Shown here: one piece after another, positions 12,671-24,986 of the stretch
Layout: each line of letters begins with the position of its first letter
How positions within the stretch are numbered: position 1 is the first letter of the stretch
Source of the DNA: Gigaspora margarita
Taxonomy: Eukaryota > Glomeromycota > Glomeromycetes > Diversisporales > Gigasporaceae
DNA length: 64,000 nucleotides
Assembly: GCA_009809945.1 (NCBI GenBank)
Contig: WTPW01001090.1
Coordinates: forward strand, 163,963 to 227,962
Direction of reading: 5' to 3'
Notes under the pieces: generated by a model
What the model saw: only the letters and a program-made list of their open reading frames with translations
What the model was told of the DNA's origin: nothing
Databases searched by the model: none
Position numbers and translations under genes: made by a program

Positions 12671-13730
12671 CTGAAATTTATCGGATAAACCTTGTGAAAC
12701 GTTGGCCTACATATGACTATTGATCCGTATCGAAAAATCTTTGATAGTTCATGAAAATTGGAGATAAAAAAAAATATGATAATAAATCTATATTTAACAG
12801 GCTTATCTGTAATATTTTCGACTGATAAAATTTAAAGATCACGTGGATATATAAACAATNATTATCAGTTATGTCTTAAAGTTATGAATAACAATTACTT
12901 ATGTTCGATCATAAATTTGTCGATTTTCAATAGAAACATAGTTTTTTCAATCTCTGCAGATTGAAAATAAATGTAATTATTATTGTTATTAAAGCCATTA
13001 TACTATGATAATAGTGATAAATAAATTCAGTAATGATAACGCAACTTCACATATATATATACAGTAAATGCAAATAAAAAAAAGTTTCAATAATTATAGA
13101 TATATCATATATAATTTCTAGATCATGAGTTATCGATCGAATACTTAGTTATAATAAGTTTTTGAACGCCAAATATTATGCAAATTTAAACATTTATTAT
13201 TCATGCCTTTAAAAGCTTTTATTTTAGCATGACCAAAGAGCTTCATTAATAATCAATCAAACCTGAATAATTGTGGGACACAATTGTCTAGTTGAAAATT
13301 TTTATGAATTAATTTGTGGCACATACTAAGTACCCGGACACCTCAGTCAAGATAAGATATAAAAAAATTCGAGTATGTAATTTGAGATCGAAATGAAGAT
13401 ACAGTACAGGTGCTTAAAATTTGTACTGCTAGACAAGCCTTAAAAACTTTTCACAAAATTTGTCCTATTCTTTCNAAAGGTTGTTAAACAAGGCATTATA
13501 AAATGATTTAATTCTTAATGTTAATGAAAATTTGAAGATTTTAAATAGCTCTATTTACTTACTAGCAATAAAATAATAAAGTTTCATAGAGATCGTGCCT
13601 TACTTTCTAGGCTCTTAAAATTGAAATAAAAATTATTAGCACTGAGTACTAGAATATACNTCAATTTTATATAGCATATTTATAAATTTATATTAAGGCT
13701 GTTTAAANTTAATTATTAATTTAACGTCAT
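12671..13730. other. AT-rich spacer with n bases
   Basis: This is the region upstream of the F-box/LRR gene. No promoter motif or other gene could be recognised. n bases at about 12860, 13475, 13660 and 13708 mark uncertain sequence. Confidence 0.5.
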
Positions 13731-13866
13731 CCCCATGGTGGGCAATGGAGCCAATTAAGCTCAATGGTTGTGCGAATGGAGCTCAAAAAACCAGCATCCA
13801 TTGGCTCCATTCAGAGCGCCATTGTCTCCATTCACAGCTCCATTGAGCTCCATTGCCAACCTGCCC
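13731..13866. repeat. Small inverted repeat rich in TCCATTG/CAATGGAG words
   Basis: The left end (ggtgggcaatggagc, then agctcaatgg) is matched in reverse complement by the right end (ccattgagctccattgccaa). The centre repeats the same word several times. It is a GC-richer island in AT-rich surroundings, probably a small MITE. No duplication of the target was resolved. Confidence 0.65.
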
Positions 13867-15594
13867 CAAAAATAAACATATATATGCTAGCCAATCAAAT
13901 TTTAGTATTCTTTTGTGGTTTTTTTTTATTTTCTATCTGAAAACTACAAATTACAAGGTTCACCAGAGAGTTTTTATANTAATTTTTTTCAAATTAACCC
14001 TGAACAAATTATAAGAACTGCCAGATACATAGTCACAAGAAGTATCTAAAGCCATGGATAAGTGCTGCAAGGGTGTTTATGTACTGTATGTATTTCAGTC
14101 ATATGATTTGTCACGCAGATCACAGGGGTAAATTTTTTATAGTAAATTGCAAAAGCAGGCCTTTGTTGAATGCCGTTTTCAGGGGTTTCTTAAAAGGAAA
14201 CCACATAAAGTACTATAGTCTAATAATACAAGTGCTTTCTTATTTTTATATTCATAATGAAATAAGTAAAAAAGAATGCNGCCCTTAAAATAGGCTTTCT
14301 GTTTCATTTTTTATATGTAATATTTATTTATTTTCATTATTATTACTCACCAAGCTTACCTGAAAATTATAAACCACCAAAGCTGTTAGAAAAAGNTTGC
14401 AAGTTACAACTACAAGGTACCATTTTCGATTTTAATTAAAACTTGTCAGGTTTAGAAATTGTATAATTATNATGAAATCTTAAAAGTTAAATATAATTAT
14501 TGCTAACAAAGTAATTTTTTAAAACCAAGTAGGTTGAAATTTATTAAAAATTCAATGGGTCAGTTTAGTTACTACCAGAGTTATTCCTGCATGAATTTAT
14601 TATACTAGAAGATATCGGGCTAGTTGCAAGTTATAATATGATTGAGACTAAGATTAGTAATAAAATATAGTTATAAAATTACAAAAAAATCTGTATATTT
14701 ATTAAAAAATGTTCAAAGAATTATATAATTTTTAAATTTAAAATTGTTTTAAATTGTTTAAATATGCCAATTAATAAATAACTTTAGCATATGGACTTTT
14801 GCTAGAATAAGGTTTAAATTTGATAAAAAAAAAGAATGTTTATAAGAAATTAATTTTTTCATGAACTATTGATCAGGATTATATAATTTTGATACCATCC
14901 TTAAAGTATATTATTTTTCAATAATATTTACATTTAAACTAGAATTGTTAAATCAACTATTTATAATATTAATCATTCAAGACTGCCCAATTAATATCTA
15001 AAGTTCCATCTAACAATTTTATCTCCAACTAGTTGAAACAAAGTAAACAAGCTTAAAAAACTTATCTCAAAATAAACAGAACTAGTTAAGATAAAATAAT
15101 AGTAAGTATTAATGAAATAGAATAGTTTAAATAAAAAATTAAATAGCTTAAATATATCAGTTATAACAAATTAATAAGCAATCTACTAACTATAAAATGG
15201 GGTTTCTTAATTTTTTGACTGCTTTAATAATGTACCAGATTTGTAAAGATGCATTTTGAGAAAAGTTCTCATTCTGATATATCTGCTAAAACACTTCTTA
15301 TACTACAAAGTTGTGAACTCAAAAAGAATATAGAAGAAATAGATAAAATAATTACTAATATTTGTGAGCAGTATTTTATAGAAAGTAGTTATTTTTCTAT
15401 TTTTCTTACTGTTTGATTTATAGAAACCTTAGCAATAAGTTTGTTTTAAGAAGTATAGTATACTTTTTACTAAGTTTAGAGAAAATTTTAAAAATGTAAA
15501 TTCATAGATGTGTGTAATTTATGAAGATCATATGCTAAAATTTTAGATGTGACAAATTGGGTAACTGTTATGTATGTATATACATATATATATA
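13867..15594. other. AT-rich spacer with n bases
   Basis: A 71-codon open stretch at 14073-14288 has no recognisable features and contains an n. Nothing else is supportable here. Confidence 0.5.
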
Positions 15595-15714
15595 CTAGAT
15601 TTGTACATGCGCTTTGCCACGTATATAGGGGTAAATATAAAAATTTATAACAGTAAGCCAAGAAAAATAATATGCATATTAAAAAAAAAATAAAAATAAT
15701 AAAAAAGCAACTGT

Positions 15715-16815
15715 CTAAACCAAGTTTTCATATTTTATGTAATGTAAAATGTATAATCAACTTGTGTAGCCTAATTTTAGATTCGAAGATTATTCTATTC
15801 ATAATTTACAATAAATTAAAAAAAAATAAAAATAAAAAATAAAAAAATAAAAAAAATAATAAATCTAACTAACTTACCAAAATTTTTAAATCACAGTAAT
15901 GTAAAATGAAAAATCAACTTTGAGTAGCATAATTTTAGATGTTAATATTATTATATGATTGACTGAAGTTTTTAGATTCTATGTAATGGTAAATGAAAAA
16001 TCAACCTTCTGTGGCTTAATCTTAGATGTAATTTTTATTCTATTAATTTGCAGTAAGGTAAAAAAAAAATAAAAAAATAAAAAATAAATCTAACTGACTA
16101 ACTAAATTTTCTGATTCTACGTAATGCAAAACTAAAAATCAACTTTGTGTATTAATTAATTACAGTAAATTTAAAAAAAATCTGATTGACTGACCGAAGT
16201 TTTCAGATTCCATATAATGCAAAATAAATAATCAACTTTTTGTAGTCTAATTTTAGGTGCAAATATTATTTATTAATTTATAGTAAATTAAAAAAAAAAT
16301 TTAAAAAAAAACTGACTGACTAACAAAATTTTCAGATTCTATGTAATGCACAATGAAAAGTTAACTTTGCATGGCTTAATCTTAGATGTGATTTTATTCT
16401 ATTAATTTACAGTAAATTATAAAAAATAAATAATAAAAAAGAAAAAAATCCAACTGATTGAAGTTTCAAATTACATGTATTGTAAAATAAAAAATCAACT
16501 TTTCATGGTCTAATCTTAGATATGAACATTAATCTATTAATTTGCAGTAAAGCAAAAAACAAAAAAAAATCTGAATGACTAACTGAAGTTTTAAGATTCC
16601 ATGTAATGCAAAATGAAAAATCAACATCTTGTGGTCTAATCTTAGATGTGAACATTATTCTATTAATTTACAGTAAATTTACAGTAAATTAAAAAAAAAA
16701 AAATCTGAGTGACTAACCGATGTTTTTAGATTTCATGTAATGCAAAATGGTTTAGACAGCATTTTTATATTTTCATGAGAAATCAACTTTGCGTAGGCTA
16801 ATCATTTATTCTCTT
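15715..16815. repeat. Degenerate minisatellite array, about 9 units of roughly 90-170 bp
   Basis: Each unit contains a segment like tctaatcttagatgtgaaca, then ttctattaatttacagtaaa, an A-rich run, ctgactgactaac, and then agattccatgtaatgcaaaa with aaatcaactttg. Units recur near 15738, 15912, 15998, 16137, 16228, 16348, 16484, 16619 and 16782. The reverse complement of the same unit forms the larger array at 36290-38302. Confidence 0.9.
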
Positions 16816-17180
16816 GCTAAAATGAACTACAAATATCGCAATAATTGCAGGTTTAAATAGAATCATCATAGGCTGACCAAAAATTTTACACAATTCAATC
16901 ATATTATTGTATGCAGCCCAATAAAAATATTAAAGTATACAGTAAGTTAAATTATATTATGTATGTACAGTACATATGTATGTAGATAGATAAAATAGGT
17001 AAGTTTACTTTGTTGTTAACCATATGTAGGTACATACGTATATAAAAAATAAAATTTCCTATACACACTAGTCATGTTTTCTGAAGATCACCAATTAAAA
17101 ATACTTAAACATTGTCATCACTATTAACACATTAACATAATGATCACAGTTTTCCTACTCACTAACTTGTTTTAGGTATA
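16816..17180. repeat. Flank shared in inverse orientation with the 36-kb array
   Basis: Segments near 16865-16930 (ggctgaccaaaaatttt, tgcagcccaataaaaat) and 17075-17150 (gtcatcactattaacacat) reappear in reverse complement at about 36170-36235 and 36040-36100. The homologous unit is therefore larger than the array itself. Confidence 0.75.
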
Positions 17181-17400
17181 TAGATTACATCAGAATGACA
17201 TAATTTGCATGTGCCTTGGTCATCCAATCAAAAGACAAAATGCCAAGTTACGGTTATAGATTACATCAAAATGACATATGTGCACGTGCCCTAAGTAATC
17301 TAATCAAAAGACAAAATGGCAGATTACAGTTATTCAAAATGACACAATGTGCATGTGCTTTGAGTTATCCAATCAAAAGACAAATTGCCTGATTACGGTC
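17181..17400. repeat. Three-copy tandem repeat, 70-76-bp unit
   Basis: Units start near 17185, 17261 and 17331. Each contains aaaatgacat...gtgcatgtgc followed by atccaatcaaaagacaaa and a gattacggt-like end. One diverged copy lies in inverse orientation at about 35870-35945, continuing the similarity between the two array-bearing segments. Confidence 0.85.
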
Positions 17401-18309
17401 GACATTTAAAAGATAAAGATTTATAATTTATTAAATTGTCATTATGATAGTAATCATTATAATAACATACTTTTGTATATTTGACTAATACATAATAATA
17501 AATAAATCTTATATTGTATTTCTTGAAAATCATATATTGGTAAAGAAATTAATATTAAGTATTAAAAAAGCAAAATGTATTAGAAAATCAAGTGAATAAG
17601 GCTTTGAATAAATTTAAGGCATTAGTATAAATTCTGAATAGAACAAAACAATTACATATAATAAAGTATTTAACTTGGAGCTATGATTTTAAGCTCTAAA
17701 AATTTTCTAAAATAATACTAAGTTTTTTAAAAAAACTTGATAATTATGGACCTAACAAAAATTTGTTGGTTATAACAATTATATATGGCTTAGAGGCATA
17801 TAAAAAAGGTTTTGTAAAAGCCAAAATTGGTTAATTATCAATCTGAATATGATCAGCATTATTGCTATATTTGAAATTAGGGTAAAACAAATATATAAGC
17901 AATATAATACAATCTAAATCAGGTCTGCATATATAAAATTTTTATATGATTTAAAAAATTTTGAAGATATTTTTTCTTATCTACTAGTCTGATTTTAATA
18001 ATTTTTTACTAGTAAAAGTGTAAGAACTTGCTTCACAACTTTACTTAGAACCAAAAATAATATTTATTTAGTATAAAAAAACCTTTTATAAAAATCATCT
18101 TCAGATTTGATAATACTTATTTGTTTATTAGCAATTCCAAATATAGTAATAATATAGCTATAGGCTATAGTGCTAACTATATCTGGATTGGTAATTAATT
18201 TATCAAATTAGTTCTTACTTTTTTTAAATTGTACATATATATATATATATATGCTAGAGATTGTTAAATGTTTATTCAAAATAATAATATTGTACTTATT
18301 TGTATCTGT
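17401..18309. other. AT-rich spacer
   Basis: No gene or bounded repeat was recognised apart from a short (at)n tract near 18234-18252. Confidence 0.5.
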
Positions 18310-18311
18310 TA

Positions 18312-18628
18312 CCGTATATTCCCAAAAATAAGCAACACCCTAAAATAAGTAACCCCCCTGGTTTTTTTCAAAAATCTCAAAAAACCTATTAGCAGTTGCT
18401 ACATATAAAAGTCTAAATTTTACTAAGTAAATCTCAAAGTGCCACTAAGTAAACTTGTTCAGAATATCAAGATACACCTACAGTAAAAATTTGGTAGTGT
18501 TTGGACAACTTTTTATTAGTACGTTTTTCAATTTTTCAAAAAAATCAACAATTTGAAAATAAGCAACCCCCCACTTTTTTGTGTAATTTTTTGCCCAAAA
18601 AAGGTTGCTTATTTTCGGAAATATATGG
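18312..18628. mobile_element. TA-flanked MITE, CCGTAT group
   Basis: The ends ccgtatattcccaaaaataa and its near-inverse ttattttcggaaatatatgg are bordered by TA at 18310-18311 and 18629-18630. The arms continue inward with aagcaac...ccccc and their complement. The interior (316 bp in all) has no coding frame. It shares the terminal pattern CCGTATnnnC...AATAA..CCCC with the elements at 8703 and 19330. Confidence 0.85.
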
Positions 18629-18984
18629 TAAATGTGTCTAGAATTCTTCTATAATACTAGATAACTATCTTATATTTCAAGATTTTTTACAATGATATAA
18701 TATCAAGTATAAAAGTAATAAGATAGTTAAAGTTGAAGTTCATTGTATAGAGAAAATAAGTAGCATAAATAGTTAAATTAGAAGTTAAAAGTAGTTTAGA
18801 GTTATATTAAAAGAATGAAAGAAATGTATAATATAAATGATTTACAATCTAAGTTGAACCTATTCAGCCAATTTAAATAACTCAAACAATTAGACAAATG
18901 CATTTAATATTATGATAAAACATCTATACAGTATTCTTTTTTTAAAAAAATCTGATAATACTAAACAAAATAAATTAAAAAATA

Positions 18985-20670
18985 ATATTGTCAGGTGCAA
19001 AAAGATAGATACAATAACTAAAAATTTAAATTTTCTATAAATAAAAGTTTTTAGTTTTAACAATTTAATTATATTTTTTATATCAATAAAACAGGTTCTA
19101 AGCTATCTTTTAATATATATTTTTAATATATTTTATAGACAATTATTGTATAATAAATTTTTGTTAAAATTTAATTTTTTTTTAAAAAAGATTTTTTCAA
19201 AAAAATCTTTATTTTTATTATTTTCACCACCAATATACAACTTTATAAACTTGTACTAAGCAAGTGCATTGTCAAGTATATGCTAAATATATAGTTAAAA
19301 TTTGAGCTTAATTAGATTAGGCATTATTATCGTATCCTATCATGAATAAGCACCCCCTTTTTTGAAATTTCAAACTCAACATTTTTGATAACTATCTTAT
19401 CAAACTTAATAAAAAATTTTTTATTTAAATTTTATAGATCTATCCTTTAAAAGGTCTTGCAGGCAAATTTGCCTGCAATTTTAAAAATATTTAAGGTTTT
19501 TAAATAAAACAAAAAATAAATAATTTAGAAATTTTCTATTTTATATAATATATTATTTGAAATATATTTTATTAACTTTATTATAAAAATTTTTAAATTA
19601 TTAAATAACTTTTAATTAATTAAAGTTCAAAGTTTGTATAACTTTAGAGTTTACTATTAAAATTTTTTTATATTTTTTAAAATTTTATATGTTTCCAAAG
19701 CTAAAAAAAATTTTTGCTCTTAAGACAAGTACTAATTTTTACAAGTAAATTATAAAACTTGTAATACTAAAAATTGTAATCCTTTATAAAATCTATAAAG
19801 TTGTATTAAGAACAATAGATCTAAAATTAATATTTAAAGATTTTAACAAAAAGGTTTAAAATAATTTTTTAATTTAAAATTTTTTTTGAAATTTGTATAT
19901 TTTGGGCTTATAAGCAACTACAATTTATTTTTTTATAATTTAAATACAAATATAGCAAAAATATAATCTTTATTTTCAAATATTATTGTATAAAATTTTA
20001 TTTAAATATTTTAAATATTTAAAAAACTAAATCAAAGAAAAGTTTATAGAAAAAATTGCAGGCAAATTTGCCTGCAATTGCTTACCATTTAAGGGATAAA
20101 ATTTAAATAAAAAATTTTTATTAAGTTTGATAAGATAATTATCAAGAACGTTGAGTTTGAAATTTTAAAAAAAGGGGTGCTCATTCATGATAGGATACAG
20201 TAAGTTATGAATTTTAAAATTTAATAACCAAAATACTATATTTTATAAAAGTTGTGCAAAATTATATAGTAAATTTTGTGCAACTTTTATAAATATAGTA
20301 ATTTGGTTATTAAATTTTAAAAATTCATATCTTAATAAAACTACTAATTCAATTAAGCTCAAATTTTAACTATATATTTAGCATATATATAGCATTGTAC
20401 TTGCATAGTACAAGCTTGTAAAGTTGTATATTGGTAGCAAAAATGATAAAATATAAGATTTTTTTGAAAAATTCTTTAACAAAAATTTGTTATACAATAA
20501 ATAGTCTATAAAAATATATTAAAACATATATTAAAAGATAGCTTAGAACCTGTTTTATTTGGTATAAAAAATTATAATTAAATTGTTAAAACTAAAAAAC
20601 TTTTATATATAGTAAATTTAAATTTTTAGTCATTGTGTATCATTATTTTGTACCAAACAATACTCTATAT
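18985..20670. mobile_element. Foldback element: near-perfect palindrome interrupted by a nested element
   Basis: If the nested element at 19330-20200 is set aside, the remaining sequence (18985-19329 plus 20203-20670) is a palindrome with arms of about 400 bp centred near 20268. The left outer part (from tattgtcaggtgcaaaa) and right outer part (ending ttttgtaccaaacaata) match in reverse complement along their length, including the aaaacaggttctaagctatc segment and its inverse. There is no coding content. Boundaries are good to about 10 bp, and no clean target duplication was found. Confidence 0.8.
19330..20200. mobile_element. TA-flanked TIR element, CCGTAT group, nested in a palindrome
   Basis: Terminal arms of about 150 bp (19330-19482 and about 20058-20200) are inverse copies. 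They include gtatcctatcatgaat, the cccctttttt run and the sequence gcaggcaaatttgcctgc, which is itself a palindrome and occurs near the inner end of both arms. TA flanks lie at 19328-19329 and 20201-20202. The AT-rich centre of about 570 bp shows no transposase frame. Confidence 0.85.
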
Positions 20671-20696
20671 ATATTTCAAGAAAAAAATTGTAAATA

Positions 20697-21038
20697 CAGT
20701 CAAACCTCCATAAATGCAACATGTACAGACAAGACTACAACATGCATTTAGGGAGGTATTGCATTTAGGAAGAGCCAATTAAATTGCAGCTTTAAAGATT
20801 TGATCATCAAGTTTGTATAACTTCTACTAAAAACTGTATAACCTATCTTAAATACTAAAATTTGATTGGCTACGTGCATTTAGGGAGGTAGCATGATATA
20901 GAACATTATTTGAAGGAATGTGCATTTACAGAATAAAGAACATGCATTTAGCACTAATAATTTCTTACAGACAAGACAAAAACGTGCATTTAGGGAGGTA
21001 TTGCATTTATGGAGGTTGCATTTATGGAGGTCTGACTG
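20697..21038. mobile_element. pogo/Tc1-like MITE, CAGTCAAACCTCCATAAATG ends
   Basis: The inverted ends cagtcaaacctccataaatg and catttatggaggtctgactg are flanked by TA at 20695-20696 and 21039-21040. The body repeats the word gcatttagggaggt several times. The CAGTC...TA arrangement is typical of pogo-type Tc1/mariner elements. The 342-bp element has no coding frame. Confidence 0.92.
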
Positions 21039-21635
21039 TAATTAAATTGAAAAGAAACTATAGTAGAAAAACAATTTTTAGAAAGCTTTAATGTTTTGCT
21101 TTAATAACTTGAAAATATCATTAGCAATTACAAGCCTGGGTTATCATATTTTTGAATTTTTTAACCTTTATATAGATATTAGAACAAACAATTTTATAAA
21201 GAAAAATTCATTATAAAATAGAAGTTTTACAACAGTCTAAATTAAAATTGTTAGCAAAAGCTATTAAAAATTTATATAATCCAAAACTTGGGCAACAAGT
21301 AAATCATAAAATAAATTTATAAATAAAAATTTATTTTAATTTTATGTGTTTAAAAATATATGAATTATCTAGAAAATGTTAACAAAAATGCTTATACAAT
21401 TTATAAAACTATACAACTTGCATGTAATCTATATTTATAATACTATACAACTTGCATGTAATCTATTAGATAATAGCAAAGTTGAAATTTGAACAAACAA
21501 TATTTTAAAGAATGTTATAAATATTAGCTTCAAAAATGAATAAAACAAATGATTATGGGTTGTCTTATTAGACAAATATTTACCACAAATTAAATATAAA
21601 ATATACCTTTTTCAAAATTTATAATTAAATTCAAC
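21039..21635. other. AT-rich spacer, with a 34-bp tandem duplication at 21408-21466
   Basis: The word actatacaacttgcatgtaa occurs at 21408 and again at 21442. Otherwise no features are recognisable before the LINE A target duplication at 21621-21635. Confidence 0.6.
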
Positions 21636-21784
21636 CAGCCACTGCCTTATTAAAAGATGCACCCATTGTAGTCAATAAGGAGAATGATGTAAGTAGGCAG
21701 GTGGATAAGCCTATTTACATGGAGGTCCAGGATAATGATGGTTAGATCCAACATACAAGACAGACTATAGATACCTGCACAGCT

Positions 21785-22246
21785 GTGAGAGCTGAGCCTA
21801 AAATGGTGAGCGACCTTGTAAAAGACACAAACAGTTTCTCAGATAACATTACATTATCTCTCTTGAAGGAAACTTGCTATAATCTATTTTTACAAAAATA
21901 CAATCTTCTCCTACTCTCAAATCAACAAACTCTTAAATCCTTTATTAAACATTTGCTTAAACAAGCTTTCTTATATCCTTATAAGATATCTATAAATATA
22001 ATTATATTAGAAACTCATGTATATCTTAGTACTAAAGATAAACTTCTTCCAAATCATAGCCTGCTACTACCTAATCAATTCTCTATCTATTATGACTCAC
22101 CTATTAAATCTTCATATAACAACTACCCTGAAAATAATTCTTTCTACTTTGCAACAACTTCCCAATTAGATAATTCTATATCTTTACCATCAACTTTTAA
22201 TCTTAATATTGTTATACACAATGTTCAAGGCTATAATACCTCTTAA
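21785..22246 (+). pseudogene. LINE A N-terminal region leading into the endonuclease
   Basis: An open stretch of 153 codons. Its middle (YNLFLQKYNLLLLSNQQTL, then HVYLSTKDKLLPNHSLLLP) is clearly related to the same region of LINE B around 49700-49920, which reads YNKFLSYYKLQLLPSSQTI. The end, NLNIVIHNVQGYN, is the first strand of the APE-type endonuclease. The role of the N-terminal part is unknown. It probably belongs to an ORF1-like or linker region. Confidence 0.75.
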
Positions 22247-23684
22247 AAAACAACTTTAAAAAGAATTCTGCTTCTCGAACAATATTCAAATTTGTAGTAT
22301 AACTGAAACCAAACTTGCTGAATCAAAACCTAAAAAGTTCTTTAATACAAGCAATTTACATATTTTTGGTCTTGTCTAAACAACACTGCTGAAGGCACTG
22401 GTATTATGGTTAATAACTCTATAAAATCCTATATTCACAAAGTAATTACACATCCTGGAGGAGTGGTTGCAATTGATCTGTTCTTTAAACATGATTTTAA
22501 ATTCTGAATTATTTCTGTATATCTTTCTTCAACCAACTAACAACTATGAAACCAATCTCAAAAAGCTATTATATCATGGATACAAGATGCACTTTCATTA
22601 GATTTACACCCTATCATCTTAGGCAACTTTAATATATCTCCTTCTCTAACTAATAACTCTACTGCCAAAACTAAAATTCTTTCTTACTTATATCACAATA
22701 GCATGTATAATTTGGCTGATCATACTAACAATACCCAATATACCTGGTAGTGTAATGATTTAAGCAGCTGCATTGACTACATATGGGCACATAATACAAT
22801 AATACTATACCTTATAGACTTTTTATTTCAATCACCCTTATCTACTACTCATAGTGACTATCTTATCCTTATTTCTAAATGGATATTTCCATTTGCATTA
22901 TCCTCAAAACTTTGTTACAAAACATGCTACAAACGAAGAATTTTTCAGTACAAACTTATGGATCAAACAAAATGGAAAGAATTTTCTTTTCAATATCAAT
23001 ATAATATCATTCAAAACAAAACTCAACTTTTTTGCTAGCTCTACTGAATCTATAGAATGAACATGGTACAAAATCCAAACCAGTAGTATTAATTCTGCTC
23101 TTAAAACTATCTCTAACAAAAAATTTACAGTTCAAAATTTCCATCATGTTTTCATTCCTAAAGTTACAGAACTGTACAAAGATCTCAAAACTATTGGAAA
23201 TATAATGCAGCAAACCAAATATTCACTATCACACAACCAACCTATATCTACTACAATCCTTGCTCATATTCAAAGCATCAACTCTAAACACCAATTTTCT
23301 ATTCCTTCTTTACCTTCTTGCCAATCAGATCTATCTAATTGGCTACTTCACACCAAAGTATACTGAAAAACTCTATATAATGCTAGAAATCTGGAAAATT
23401 CCTACTATTTTAGAGATCACATTAAAATAGCTATAAATACTAAATGTGAAAGATTACTTACCCATCCAACTAAAATGATTAATAGTATTCTCAACCATCA
23501 TACTGATCCTGTTCATTTTAATAATATAAAATCAAGAATAATATTCTTATAGATATTAAGGATCACATCTGATTACATTTTTGGCAATAGACTACAAACT
23601 GCACCTATAACTGACATATCTTCACTACTGATTGGCAATCAGAATATGCACCCAAGTCTAATATTATATCAGAATAGTAAAACC
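22247..23684 (+). pseudogene. LINE A endonuclease and connecting region, decayed
   Basis: APE-type endonuclease landmarks appear in shifted frames. CSITETKLAESKP carries the catalytic Glu motif near 22300, ILGNFNISPS stands where GDFN is expected near 22620, SSCIDYIWAHN is near 22770 and TTHSDYLIL stands where SDH is expected near 22850. The Asp and His changes would abolish DNA nicking. Downstream coding similarity continues as short fragments to the insertion at 23687. Confidence 0.8.
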
Positions 23685-24149
23685 TAGGGGTTATTAAAAT
23701 TACAGGGGGACAATTTTGTGGTTACACAAGTTTAAAAGTAGAACAAAGATCAATATTTAATATATAAATCATATTAATTTATATATCTCATATTTAATCA
23801 CTCAAAGTTTAATAACAAGTTTATTTGAAATAATAACTCTGCTGGGATATTGTTTTTTTCCAAAACTTAAAACATATAAAGGCAAGTAACTAATCATATA
23901 AAAATTTTGTAAATACTATTTTGAAGGCTAGAAATTGAATCATATACTCATACTTAATTATTATAAAGATAAGTGGAGTAAAGGTAAGATACAACTCCAA
24001 TTTAAGCCTATAAGTACCTTAAAATAGCACATACCTGGTATAAACTGGCTCTAATCGAAGTTATAAAACTTATATTTGTATTGAAAAATCAATATCTTGG
24101 TAGCTACTTTGACAATAGAATAAGGAAAGTCTGTTAAAAAAGGTGCTTT

Positions 24150-24332
24150 TTGATAAAAACTGGTTCATTTTTTATTTGCTCGATTAATCCTACCATTCTA
24201 TATTTAATAATATTTCCAGTGCAGGAGAAAGAAAAGCGAGAAGAAGAAATAAAAAATTTAGCTGCTAAACTCTACCAAGCAACTATAGAAAAGTTAAGGG
24301 GTAAAAAAAACAAGCCTTTACAATTTAGGTAA
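24150..24332 (+). other. Short Lys/Glu-rich open frame, possible captured exon
   Basis: Sixty codons ending in EKEKREEEIKNLAAKLYQAT and IEKLRGKKNKPLQFR, a coiled-coil-like helix of the kind found inside larger proteins. The helix is preceded by a pyrimidine-rich stretch and a ccag dinucleotide context that could be a 3' splice site at about 24222. It lies inside the TIR element 23687-26511. No homolog is recognised and coding status is doubtful. Confidence 0.3.
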
Positions 24333-24702
24333 AAATAAAAATGAGTAATAATTTTATATAATATAATAATTATCTTCTATAGTTTTTGTTTTAAAGAAGA
24401 AGAAAAAGCAGGAAAAATAATTTCTGAATAATGCCCATAGTAGTAAACTAAATTCTCTTCTAAAAAAAAATAGTGTAAAAAATTATGTCAAACTATAGGC
24501 CAATTTTTTTGGTATGTAAGGAATTTCTAAGCAAATATGACTACAAAAACTAATAAAATTAGGAATATGAACTGAAAAATTGTAGAAATTGGTTAGTACA
24601 GAATATTTTTGAACCAAAAAAAATATGACACCCACTAGCAAAAATTTTGACTCTCATCCACATTAATACTGACTAATTAAATTTTTGAGTAACTGTGGTG
24701 CA

Positions 24703-24986
24703 TGGGGTTCCTCAAATTCAAATCAAATCAAATATTGGATTAATTTGAATTTTATCAAATCAAATTGATCCTGATTTGAATTTGATTTGATTCAAATATT
24801 TGGATTTGAATTTGATTGAATTTGAATTTTTAATAGTAATTTTCAAATAAATCAAATATTTGTCAAATCAAATCAAATTTGGCCAGATTTGAATTTGATC
24901 AAATCAAATATAGTCAAATTTGAATTTGAATTTGATCAAATATTTGATTCAAATATTTGAAGATCAAATCAAATTGTGGAACCCTA
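24703..24986. mobile_element. hAT-like MITE, TAGGGTTCC family, copy 1 (CAAAT-rich)
   Basis: The ends tggggttcc and ggaacccta are flanked by 8-mers gtggtgca (24695-24702) and gtggtgcg (24987-24994), one mismatch apart. The interior is almost entirely made of the words tttgatttga and tcaaatcaaa, giving strong self-complementarity. A second copy lies at 47678-47943. Confidence 0.88.

Noticed and set aside
14073..14288. 71-codon plus-strand open frame
   Set aside because: No recognisable motif, contains an n, and lies in AT-rich spacer. Not supportable as a gene.
15715..16815. CRISPR-like array
   Set aside because: Units are 90-170 bp, degenerate throughout, with no short constant repeat plus unique spacer pattern, and the sequence is eukaryotic.
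15580..17420. Definite Helitron call for the array-bearing segment
   Set aside because: Only a weak hairpin-like sequence before a CTAG-T end was seen on the minus strand. No matching TC start or Rep/helicase fragment was found, so it stays a hypothesis.
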